Positions 44,883 to 57,300 of a DNA stretch of 64,000 nt are shown here, piece by piece. The translations under genes and the position numbers were made by a program. Source of the stretch: Marthasterias glacialis (Eukaryota > Echinodermata > Asteroidea > Forcipulatida > Asteriidae); contig OU452228.1 of assembly GCA_911728455.2 (NCBI GenBank), positions 22,477,950-22,541,949 of the forward strand, given 5' to 3'. The stretch's first letter is position 1. The number at the start of each line of letters is the position of its first letter. The notes beneath the pieces are model-generated. The model saw only the letters and a program-made list of their open reading frames with translations. It ran no database searches and was not told where the DNA came from.

Positions 44883-46544
44883 TGTTCATTTATGTTTATT
44901 TATTTCTTTATTTAATGTTTGTCGGGGGGCACACGACACGGGAATTTACCTCTCAGTGTAAACACCTCGTGCAGAGACTATCGTTAAAAATAAATGTAGT
45001 CCCCCACCCCCCCCCCCCCCCCCCCCCCATTTTGGAAATCCTGGTTCCGCCCCGGGGGTTATCAGGTCATTCTGAATAACATCGTTGAAGTGGTACCCAT
45101 GGGCGAGTTTAAAATGCATAACCGAATGGGCTAGGAATGTAGCCCAAGGTGTGGCGCATACCTAAAGACACCACACCCCGGGAATGGAATGGTAGGATCA
45201 TTCTAGCCTGCGAACCACAAACTACTAGGACGGCTTTATTTCAATTTAGGGAAATATAAAATAATTAGTAAGTTAGAAAAGAACAGTGTTAACTGTAATT
45301 GTTTTGACAATAGTTGTTTAGTAGCCATAACAATGGCGATAACTAAAGACAATAATCAGGTTAAGCTAATAATTCAACACATTATCCAAAACTATTCCAT
45401 TCAAAATGTGAAACAGTAAGTTGAAAAAATACACCCTTTGTCTCCCTCTTCATTGTTCATCCCTTGCATCTTTTGACTGCTTTCTGCCTATCTCTTTTCA
45501 CTTCTTTCCACTTGACTGCTTTTGTTACTCCAGTATACTTGTATGTGTGAGTTGTGTTTTGTTGTGTTGTCATTTAGCCTTTGAGAAAGACTCTGCTACT
45601 TTTTTCCAATATAGCTCCACGGGTGCAATGAACGTGCTGTTACCCTACGTCCAAGCATGGAAGTAGAATCTACCTCCATTGTCCATGCACCTTTTGGTTG
45701 AGGCACATATAAGGCGGACCGAGCGAAGGTAGCCCGAATGTGTGGGGGGGGTTTTTCTTTCTTTTTTCTTTGTAGTTTTATTTCTGCAGTCCGAAATTGC
45801 CACTGTCGTAATGATTTTCAATGTTTTTTTTCTAATCGATTCCAAAAAAGGGATTCCTAAAAAAATTGGAAATTACTTTTCGAGGATGGTAATTCTGAAC
45901 TGCAAAAATAAAATTACAGCTCGAATCCTGAACACCGACGGAGAGGCGCGTAAATAACAGATAAAGACAGGGGACCAGTCTAGGGTAGGTGATAGCCAGG
46001 AATCAACAACAGAGGGCGGTATTCTTGACAGAGTGTCACGTTTTTGCAAACAACGCCATAAACGTGTTGCAAGAAGGAAATAAAATGGGAATTTCCCTTG
46101 CACGGTAACGAAGTTTATTCTTCAATTTTTCCAAATGAAATTTGTGCTTATTTTCCATTTTCTTTCCCAATTTTCATCTTGGGAACTGTTCTAGCGTTCC
46201 CTGATGTCCGTTGGCCTTTCATGGTCAGAGCTGTTCAAGCAGAAGTCGGTAAGATCTCCTTTTGTTGGTAAAAAGATCATCATCATCATTCATGTCATGA
46301 TGTTCACTTTTTTAATACTAATTTTTATACTGTTGTACTATGTGCTGTGTTTATTATTGCTTGGAAGTTGACAGTTTCGTTATTGGGTTGGATGGGGATA
46401 CACAAACAAATGCGGAACAGGAAATTTATACTCAACGTAGGTTAGTTAATATTGCTCTAGTCTTTGTAAGTAGTATAGACAGTTATTTTTGTTCACGGCA
46501 AAAATGCTGTATAACTTAAAGCCTGCCACTTTATCTCCCTGAAT

Positions 46545-46885
46545 TTAGGTCAAATTATATCCTTACCTGTCCAGAAATGTTGACAGTATGTATACAGAGA
46601 GGAAAAGGCACTTTGAACGATTACAAAGTGTCAAAATCATTTTCACGCCCACGTAGGTCTTGACAACGCTACTCACTAAAGGCCATTTTAGTTCCTTTAG
46701 GCATGAATACACGAAGGTTCCGGCAGCCCAATGAAATGTCCGTTTCAATTTTTTTTTTTACGGGTCAATATTTAGCGCCCACCAATTCCTCGAGAGGAAA
46801 ATTTTTTTTAAAGGGAAATAAAGCCCAACATCCATTAAAATTCCCTTAGTTAGAAAGTGGCAGTCGGATATGGAAACTTTTCCAT
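46545..46885 (+). repeat. Dispersed repeat, copy 2 (partner at 31950-32340)
   Basis: Ordered words shared with 31950-32340, including CTTACCTGTCCA, GTATACAGAGAGGAA and GGCAGTCGGATATGGAAACT. This copy is shorter in the middle. Confidence 0.85.
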
Positions 46886-47489
46886 TGTTCACTTTGGGCC
46901 CAGTTTCACCTAGCCCCTGACTAGTGTGGTGAAGGATTCTTGACATCGGCAGTATCCTTAGCCACCCATCAAACCCCATTTCTCGTGCAGTTGATCAGCC
47001 GCGCATCCCACTACTGAACATAGTTCTTGCATACTTTTGGCCGGCTGAGGGGACGAATGCGATACTATTTCATGTACGGGCCTGCCATAAATTGTCAGAC
47101 CAACTCATCAGATTATCAAAAACATTTTTTACACATGGTCCGTCGTAGCTCTGAAAAGTCTGAGGGAGCTGACCAAGAGCTACAATTATCACTATAATAG
47201 CTAAACGAATTTCTGCTTTTAGTATTAGCAGAGAACTAGTCGCAAACAGTATCAATCATTATGGCATACAGCATACTTTGGTTGGTATGTTTGTTGTACC
47301 TCTGCCCTCCCCCCCCCCAACCATCATTAAACAAAAACTAGAAATCTGAATCATTTAACAAGAAAACCTGCATCACACGCACAATTGAAAATAACTAAAT
47401 CAGGCAAAACTGCATTAAACTGAGCCCTGCTAAATGCGTACCAGGAGTAAATTAAAGACAAATATAGGCCTATTATTTCCATCATCTGT

Positions 47490-47800
47490 CATCTGGACGA
47501 GCGATTAAGATCACCAGACTCAAGGTCCAGTGTTCCTGACTAACAGCGTGTGGGTTCGAGTCCTGGTTATGACACAAGTTTGCGTCCTTAAGCAAGGCAA
47601 TTAACCATTATTGCTTTGCAATTCGGATGGGATGTAAAGCTGTTGGTCCTGTGCGTTGCCTAATGCATGTAAAAGTACACTTTTCGATATGGGAAGGGGT
47701 TCACCCCGGTGTTTCTGGGTATCTCCAGTTTATACTCCCATGAGGAGTCCTGGGAGGTTAATTACTACAATGGTACAAGGTAAAGCTGGGCCCAGACTGT
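47490..47800 (+). mobile_element. tRNA-derived SINE copy, diverged
   Basis: CACCAGACTCAAGGTCCAGT, GTGTGGGTTCGAGTCCTGGT, TTCGGATGGGATGTAAAGC, GAAGGGGTTCACCCCGGTG. The A-box region is eroded. Confidence 0.8.
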
Positions 47801-48245
47801 AGCTGGATCAATCCAAACCACAGTTGGGTCGATTCTAGTAAAAATGAAACAGAAACAACCCTGGCACACAATAGTCACCAGGGTTAACATAATGGTAAGT
47901 GTTAATTTGTCGTCCCCCCCCCCCTAGGAAAATTGCATCAAGCCATAATGAAACGAACATGGGTTTGCGATGGGGTTAAGATTACCCAGGAAAGTCCTTG
48001 TGTTTTATTTGGCTTGGTTGGTAGTGTGAAACGGGCTATGGAAATTACATTCTGGAGGGGGGTGTTAATAAACAATAACTATTGTAAACTCAGAACTAAT
48101 TTATAAAAAAAAATATCCATGTCATTTCTGTGCTGAAAACATTTCTAATGATTCAGAGTGAAGAGAAGTTGACCATTTTGCTTTGTATTCTTTGTTTTGT
48201 TCTAAATAAAAACCAGATGTATTTGTTTGCTTTTTATTTTTGCAG

Positions 48246-48305
48246 CTTGTATCGTGTTGTGTTCACTCTTCCAAATCATCGATCCAACTAAAGCAGTTTT
48301 AAATC
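48246..48305 (+). other. 5' UTR part of receptor-like exon 1
   Basis: A pyrimidine-rich acceptor (TTTTTATTTTTGCAG) ends at 48245, 60 bases before the ATG. This suggests that the exon holding the start codon is itself spliced to an upstream noncoding exon not identified here. No in-frame upstream ATG was seen in the 60 bases. Confidence 0.5.
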
Positions 48306-48329
48306 ATGGATTTGCAGTTACTTTCAAAG
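48306..48329 (+). CDS. Receptor-like exon 1 (start of signal peptide)
   Basis: 24 coding nt, MDLQLLSK, then donor AAG/GTAGGT. Phase 0. Joined to the next exon it makes a hydrophobic signal peptide. Chosen because the next exon is open at its 5' end without a suitable upstream ATG. Confidence 0.65.
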
Positions 48330-51300
48330 GTAGGTGTCTTGGTGAGGTGTAGATATTTGAAAATGAAATCACTGCATCACAAACAAAATGAAATAGGTAT
48401 AGTTCCGGTAGACTGTGCAAGTCTTGTGTGGATTCGAACTTCCAGGACCAAGTTGGTCCCAACCATATTGAATTTTACGTGTGCGAGATTCTGTTTCTTC
48501 AAATAATTTAGTTTAACATAAAAGTTATATTGTTGGGAAATTAAAATTTAGCGATGGATATATGAAAGTAAAATCAATTTTACAAATCAAGTAAGAAATC
48601 CCGAGACTAAGACTTGACCTCAGTTACCGGTTACTTGTAAACAATTTTGCCCAACTGATGTTCATGTTATCATTCAACCTATGGTTGCACAAATTTGTGC
48701 ATGATTCGTAATTCACAATTCTAGGATTATTGAGGTCGAAGAAGCATCCTCATCCCAAGTTTTAGTTTAGTTCCAATGTTAATTTTAACAAATTACTTGA
48801 TTTATCATAAAAATAGAAATCGTTTTTATAAAAAAATGCCCTGATTATTTTTATTGTCAAGAATTTTGCATAAGTAAAATTTAAAAAAGAAGATTTACCT
48901 TCACCGAAAAAAAAGTCTTCTTTTGACTTGTTTTCTTGTTTCGATACATTGGAGACTTGTACAGTCGATAAGCCTTGTGCAAATTATCATCACAAAACAT
49001 TTCTTGAATGAAATGTCACTGAAGACCCTGAGGTGTCTTTCCATGTGACATTATTCCCGTTTAGCCAAAGGAGACAATTTTGAATTGTACCATCTTCTGT
49101 GCATTTTTGGGTTTTTTGGGGGGCGGGTGGACTCGCTCTCCTTATCTCAGACATGAAACTTTCAGCTGATCTCCTCGCTTTTGGTTTCTCAGCTGTGCCA
49201 TTACAAATTGAAAACCACAGCTCAAACTCTCGCTGTGCCTGGGCACTTTCCTCTTCTTGTTGAATTCCAGTTGCATGCGCCCTCCTTCATTTTCAACCAA
49301 TTGTAAAAGTGTTGTAAGTGAGTAACTTGGGTGTCCTTATTTTCAAACTCTATCCCAATATCACAAAACATTGACAGATTTAGCTGTGAGATATGAGGTA
49401 GTCAAACTAAATATTGTGAATATTAGTTGTGTTTTTGCCCATACACCGATGTGCGTAAAGCACTGTAAAGCTCAGAACTATCCCAAGTCCTGTGAAAAAA
49501 ATCCACAGGCATATTCTTCGGGTGGGATTCAAACCCACGACCCCCGCCATTCTAGAGCAGATGTCTTACCAACTAGACTACCGAGATTGCCCGGCAGCTA
49601 AAGGCAAAAATGAACATCTTTTAAAAATGATGTGACATGAGTTTTTGTGTGGGACAATTCCATGGACACTATTTCCTGAGACATCAAGTTGTAGTTTGCT
49701 CCTTAATCTACACAATTATTTAGTTTTAGGGAAAATTGAAGTATGCATGGGAATGGAAAATGTGTTCGGAGTAATTTGAGTAAAAAAGCATTTATGTAAT
49801 CAAATGCTGTTTTTTGTTTTTTAAATTCAGTGCTTTTGAACTTTTTCTAGAATAAACAGTGTACAAGTTTGCTTGTCTAACAGAAGGTCAAAGAGCCTTA
49901 CATCCTTCTGCCTGGTACCAAATGATGAGTAACTGATGTGGAATTTCCCTTTTACTTTTCTTTTATAGCACATTGTCATCCTACATGGATACATCTGGTT
50001 AATGTTGGCTTCAGTGACTGAATCTAGTACACCAACTATAAATCAAGTGGACTCTAGGGAATGGGAATGCAATCCTCCGTGTAACAATGCCAAAGGGTAA
50101 GTTCTTAATGTGGAATCTCTTATGTTCTGCAGAAGTTTGTAACTTAGGAAGGGGAAGGTAAGCAGAAGAAATTTTTTTTCCGGAAGAGAACTTTTAATTC
50201 CAATCTGCCAGAGCCTGCAACAAAAGTACCATAACGACATCCTTTTCATCTGAAATCACCACCCATTTACATAAGCGTCATTCCACTTGTTGCAGATTAG
50301 CCTTGACCAAGGCGCGCCGGCCGGCCAGTGTTTATTGCGAATATAGGCGCCTGCAATGCATTATTATTAATTTCCCCCATTTCGCCGCTGCCACAAACTC
50401 CAGCCCATCCCCACACGCATAGTGAGTGGATCCATACATTGTTACGTTCCGTACACATATAATGCGTGTACATGTATGTATGGTGTAGTTGTTTGTGTGA
50501 CTATTCGTCGTCGCGCCTTGATGCTTCTGTAACAGCCAAAATACAAGGCGGAGCTCATTATGCAAATTATGTCACTTTAAGAAGTATTCTCATTGGTTCT
50601 TGTTTGACCTAACGACTCCTGACTAGGCCGTCAATCACAGCCTGTTGCTTACAATGTGTACACGTGTTCAGAAAGATACAACTGTAACGACGGGGGGCGG
50701 GGGGGGGGGGGAGCCTGAAAAAATAAAGCATTTACTGTTTCCAGTAGACAAAATTACAAAAGTGTCTTGACCTTCAATGATTGCCTTCTTGAAAATTATC
50801 ATTGAATTTAAATGCATATAATTATTTGCTTCTCCAAGGAAAGCCTTGAAAGTACATGTAGACCTACTTGAAGTGCTGAAGAACTGTCTGTGCTCTGAAC
50901 GAATATCGTTGATTTGTAGCATGTCAGCAGCCGAGATTTGACGAGCGTATATTATTTCTTGATCCAACCGTGACGCAACCGTAGACCCTGTTCACTGCTC
51001 TATGATCCAACGTTTCCCACGAAAACGCCATTTTGTCCACCACAAAAAATCACCCTGTGTTGCACCACCACACGTGCACAACTGACTGTTTTAAGGGTCA
51101 TGAGTCCTTGCTTTGCGGTTAAAGCTACTAGCCTGTGATTGGCCATCTTATAAAAAGCACCGCCCCCATCTTGCATACAAAAGTCTGTTGGAATTCCAAC
51201 GAGAAATAAAGAAACACATATGCTTTCGTTTACAAACGCATCAAGGCTGTCGTCCTGACGGACTGCGTGCGCGTGTGCGCGTGTGTATCGTCCTGACGGA

Positions 51301-54300
51301 CTCCGTGCATGAATAACTCGGGCTAAGGAAAAGTGCAAAGACAGCCTTGTCAAGGCTAGTTGCTGATGAATGCAGCATAAGAGAAACAACAAATAAATGT
51401 CAAAGTGTTTAGCTGTTGGAAACACTACGATTGATGATGCCTTCACTATTTCACTTTCGATGGGCCTAGTTGGCTTGATAAGCGTATGATCAGCACACGT
51501 TATTATTATTGAAAAAAATAAAATAAGTTGGTGCAAACTGCTTACCAACCACAGGGACCTGCTGTATAAATGCAAAAAATGTTAACAGCCTCTCGTTTTG
51601 ACCCTAGCCTTTGAGAAAGACTCTGCTAGGGTCGAAACATGAGGCCGTTAATCATTTTTTTGCGTGATTATTATTGTTGTAATCTGCTATCAAAAGCATT
51701 GAATAAGGTTGAACATTCATTGGAAAAACTAGTTTGTTTTTTTATTTACAGTATGTAATTGTTTTTTGTATTTCATTTTTACCCCTTAGAGAGTTTTGCC
51801 TTCTTAGCCGGTGCATACCGTGTGGATATTGCCCACAGGATCCATTCGATATTGATCGCAATGGACACCTTACGATATTCACACCATGCGTTCAAAATGG
51901 TTTCTGCCCCAGAGTGTGCAGCTCATACCTGAATTTAGGAGATCATCCTCAAGCTAATGACACATTTTGTGAACAGATCAAAGCACCAAAAGGTACGTGT
52001 TTCATGGATGTTTCTGGGAATCTTACCGGTGGACTATTAAAAAATTAAAAGAACCATCTTTTTAAACTTTATTCTTTATTTGATTGTATTAAAAAAATAA
52101 GTACTTCACCAGTAGGCGCCGGTTGACGTGTAAACACGCAAATGTTTCCCCAGCCTGGAAACAGAAGCCGTCTAAAGACGCCATTATGTAATTTCGGACC
52201 ACCGGAGCAATGGTCGCCTGGTCATTCAACTACAGAGCGAGCAGGTTAACTAGGTTCAAAATGGCTACCTCAGAAACCACACTTGAAGACATGTATCAAT
52301 TCATGTATCACAATAAAATCTATAGTAAACCTTGCCATCGGTGTCTTGTAAGATCGCAACAGCTGCTACCTGTTTTTTGCAGGCCGTGTCATTTTTCTAC
52401 AATTTTATTCCCGTTTAAGGGCCTGGGACCAACTTTGTGGCGCTGCTTACCACAGAATTCTGTGCTTACAGCGCCCTGTGAAGCATGTGATTCTACGAGC
52501 AGTAAGCGCAGATTCCCGCAATAAGGACCACTTCGACATTTGGCCCTAATCAGAAATATGCTTTCATTTTTATACTGAGCATTTTCTTTAAAAAAAATAT
52601 CGCTCGCAGTTCTGAAGACATAATTGGCTTGTGCCGAAGTAGGCTTTTAGAATACAATTTGTGTTTCTTTATTTTTGGTATATTTGTAAATTCTGTACTC
52701 TACAACAGATGTTAGTAGTATCTGTTGGCTAGTAGTTGAAGAATACTACCCCACTGTCATTCATGCCTTGTTTCCTCTTTTACCTTGCACATATTTAAAC
52801 CATTAAACAGAATTTGCAGCAGGCTTTGATGTTAACGTGTGCAATATTTTTTTTACTCACATGTAATTCACAGTGACAACAGCTCAATCCACGACAGGAG
52901 AAGCTGTTGAAACAACTACCGCAAATCCTACAGGCCTAAATAGTAAGTGGGACACCGTCTTGTCTGTGCAAATATGTACCGACAAAAGTATCTTATTAAC
53001 CTGGTTCTGCTGATGTCATCACCCATAATAAATCTCGGTTGCACCATTTTTCAGGGATTCAGATTCCCTGTGTGTTACTGTACAGTGTGCATTTTGGCGA
53101 CGCAAGGCTGGTTAGACGCGCACCACATCCTTACACAGGCCCGGTTGTAAAGCTAGTATTTTTGGAGGGCTAGACCCTTCTTACGTGACGTGACATCACC
53201 ATCTAACTTTCGCTACGGCTATTTCATTTTGGGAGACAACAAAAGCAACCTATTTATGCAGCGCATTTTTCAAGCACCACGCTTTTCCAGCGTAAAATAT
53301 GGGTCGGAAAACATTTAACCGTACACGGAGTGTCTGGGCCAAGACTATATACAGTAACAAGGACAGTGCAAATTATCATACACTATTTGTTTGAATTTTT
53401 AACAAAGATCCAGTATTTTCCAGCATGTATCTTTTTTTCTTTCTTTTTATCCTTGCATCATTTTCTTTTTTTTTTTGGGGGGGGGGGGCTAGACAAAAGT
53501 TTTGGGGGGCTAAAGCCCCCTCGTAGAACCGCGCCTGTCTTTACGTGCAACAACTCCCACAAGGGTAGACCAAGGGCAGACAGTAGCCCATGTGGGGTCA
53601 CCAAGGGGTCAATACACATACATGTTTATGACCACCAATTTCGTATTATTATTTCCCTGAAACTATTAATGCAAGCCCAATGGTGCAGAGATACAGCATT
53701 TTTGCATGGAGCCTGACTCTTCCGAGGTACAATGTATAAACCAAACCAAAATTACAACATTTAGCAAATGTTTGGTTTCGCCATGCAGCACTGGATCAAT
53801 CAAAATCAGATTGGAAAAAGGTCAAAAACTTCTGGTGGATTAATTTTCTGGAGAATCACGGTTTGAAACACAGTCTGGGGATCGGTTTGGCGTTGTGGTG
53901 TCTTTCATCGCCTTCCACCTCTAGGATCCTGGTTCAAGTTCTGCCTGGGGCACTATGTGGATTGGGTTTTCCCTGGAATAAATCCCTGGGGTTTTCCCCC
54001 AACATCTACAACTGAAACTTCCTTCCATGCCTTCTCTCCACAGGGTTCTTGACTGGTACAGTGATTAAGTTTGCTTTTTTTCCCTTTTTTTTATAAAAGA
54101 ATCTTTGGGTTTCCCGTATCTAATTGCGTGGGTTTTCCCTGGAATAAATCTCTTGGGCTTTACAACCGGAATAAATAAATAAGTACAAATAAAAAAATAG
54201 AATCACAGTTACTGTTTTTTTTGTTTTTTCATTTTAACACACAGACCTTGTACACCTCTTATAATTAGACTAGACAAAATGCTGTAGCTGTTCACTTGCT

Positions 54301-57300
54301 TTTACGATACCTTTGTTGATGAATGTTTAAAAAAAAAAACATCTCAAGCAACTGGTGGTACATAATTACATGAATTTTTTACCTTTGTAACGAACTTTTA
54401 CCTTTGTAACTTTGTAAGAGTGTTGACAAAGAAACAGTGGAGGTCATATGAACGGAAATTTTACCAATGGTTTTGATAGAGAAATTTGCAAACATTAAGA
54501 AAAACTGTTAATCATCGACATCTTGTATATTTAAAGAAAAACTTTCCAACAAAGAATGTCCAAAGTGGGAGTACAGCTAGTCTTTTGACTGTGATCTAAT
54601 TACTATTTTTTTTTTCAGGTGTGACATCAGTGAAACCAGAAACAAATGCTGTCATCAAACCTCACGTAAAAGTTACAAATGTTGACAGTAAAGGTAATGA
54701 CATAAAAAAATTCTTAATATTTTTCATGTGTATCACCTTGCCTTCAAAAAGAGTGATCTTGAGCTCTCCGGGTCATTTCATGGCAGGCAAGATACTACAC
54801 CACTCTGAGATACTTTACATGTTAAATTGTAATTTCAAGATCAAACCAACTATTGTAAGATTATCTGCTGAGTAAGTTTTGCATAAATTGCTTAGCATCC
54901 CTGCCAGACCGTTAAAAATGCACTTTTTTTAAACTAGTTTCCGCCGGAAATCTTCCATTGTAATCCGTGCAGCTTGACAGGATTATTTTCTCGGAATTGC
55001 CAGAATCTTTTCTCTTTTAGAAGTACTACTGCCACAAAGAAACCATGACTAACAAAGCCTAGAGAATAAGCACTGGGATTTATTGTTTCTCTTTTGAGAA
55101 ATTACCATAAAGAGGCAAGGTGAATCGCAAAACCTCGGCCATGAGCTGTTCCAAAATTAGGAACCAAGGCCGGATACTCTGTCCACTTGGACTTACCTTC
55201 ATCCTTCATTAATTCGAAATACAAAAAATAAACAATGATGGAAGCCTCGCGATGTCTCAGACAGAGGTCTAGAATCTGGGGTTGCACAATTACCCCCACA
55301 TAACGGGCGAAAATTGGCGAAATATTCAGCACCATCTGTCCTCTTTGTATGGGTGAAACAAAGCGTTGCACAGTTAGTGCATGTACTCTGTGCACGCTTC
55401 GAAACGTTTGTTCTGGGCTCTGAATGTCACTCAAAAATAGAAAAACTCTCATCACTCGTTTTCTGGCTCGGAAAAATAATGGCATGTATACACGCCATAG
55501 AAACTCAAAAACACTTGGCGCTGCAATGTAAGGCGTAAATTGACTGTTTACACATCAATTTGTAGCAATGACAACCAAACAGCACCCAACGAATAATACC
55601 AACAGAGCCTGGACTTGCAACTACATGTGTAGCATGGTGCTCATTGCACGCTGCCAGTTGGTCTGCCCCAGACTGCCTTTTTCTCTCTGTTGTGGTAGTC
55701 GGGGTTCCAGCCTGTTTTTGCAAGCACCACATGACTTGCAAGTAACATGCTGCTCATTGCACGCTGCCAGTTGGTCTGCCCCAGACTGCCTTTTCCTTTC
55801 TGTTGTGGTAGTCGGGGTGCCAGCCTGTTTTTGCAAGCACCACATGACTTGCAAGTAACATGCTGCTCATTGCACGCTGCCAGTTGGTCTGCCCCAGACT
55901 GCCTTTTCCTTTCTGTTGTGGTAGTCGGGGTGCCAGCCTGTTTTTGCAAGCACCACATGCCTTAAGCAATGTGGTTCATAGTGTACATTTTTTTTACTGA
56001 GTGAAGGAAAAAAAGACAAGAAAAAAATATCTCCTGACTTGCAGAAATTGTAAAAGAAGGATGCTCAACAGCCAAGTGTGTGTACATGGCCAAATGCAAA
56101 AAATGTAGCCAATTATCATCACCACTTCACAAAACTGGAGATCTTTATTTTGGTTTTGTCTGTATCTTTAACTTTCAGGGTTGCCACTATATGCTTTTTT
56201 CATCCCCCTTTCTGCGTTGGTTATTGTTGGATTGGCGGTTTATTGCTCAAAACAACTGATCAGGAAGCTTGATAATAAGAGACGTGACTCCTCGACAAGC
56301 TCCCTCACACAAGATACTGATGACCAATGTAAGTGTTTCAGGTCAGAAATTTTATCTTGGAAAGGGCAAGGATATTTTCTTTTTGCAAAGGGAACTTGCG
56401 TCATTCCTTTAATTTTGGTACACAACTTCACACAAGGTGTGATTTTTTTTTTTTTTATTTCTTCCAATTCAAAGTAACAGATTCTGTGGGTTAGAGCAGC
56501 ACTGATGACCTAATTCACAACGTGAACTTCACAGATTAAGTGTATTTCATCCATACACGATGAGGATAAAACTGTCACACCGTAACAGGACACCAACACC
56601 AAGTCAATTGGTGGCCCTGTTACATGTGAAATCAGTACCTTTTGCCATATCTTAAGAACTTTCTAATCACTTTATTTAATTGACCACCTTTTGTGTACGT
56701 ACAGACAGCAGTATTGAAGTAATGAAATTCTGACTTTTTGCAATTGAAAGTTACAGTTATAAGGCAGAACCAAGCTACGGATTTTCACATGTAACACAGG
56801 CACTGGTTTCCATATTACACGTATGCCTCATATTCAATGAAGAGGTTTAATTTTTATATGCTTTTATGAAAAAAATATCCTTAACTAGTTCATAAAAATG
56901 CAGACATTTTCAAGGCAATATCACTGGAAATATTACCAAAAAGGTGTTTTTGGTTTCACAAGTAACCCAGACACAATTTTGGTGTCCTGTTACATTCAAA
57001 ATTAAAAAAATGTATTGCTGTTTTATATCCACCAGCTTTCTCAGACAAGTTGAGAGTTTCATACATTTAGAGGACATACCTATATGTTTCTGAAATAAGT
57101 AACAATTAGACAAATTAATAAAAAACAGAGAGAATATAACATAATTTTTTTTTTGCCTGTTCCCTTGGCGGGATTCTTTTGGCGGAACTGCCGGAATCTT
57201 TTTTCTTTGAGGTTACCTCTTGGCAATGCCAAGAGAACAAAGACTCTCTTTATTGGATGGTTCGTTTTGTTTTCTCGACCGAGAAAATGTCAAAATCATG

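Larger units (their letters stand above)
44068..48245. other. Intergenic between the divergent nicotinamidase and receptor-like genes
   Basis: Should hold promoters of both genes. No TATA box or known promoter element could be called. It contains (AGT)n at 44835-44860, a poly-C run at 45002-45028, repeat copies at 46545-46885 and 47490-47800, and at 45579 the phrase AGCCTTTGAGAAAGACTCTG, found again at 51607. Confidence 0.45.

Noticed and set aside
49371..49601. Frame ending SGGIQTHDPRHSRADVLPTR
   Set aside because: This is the usual chance translation across a tRNA-derived repeat head.
51000..51575. 191-codon minus-strand frame, the longest open frame in the window
   Set aside because: No domain, no splice-compatible neighbours, low-complexity composition, and it is antisense in an intron of the receptor-like gene.
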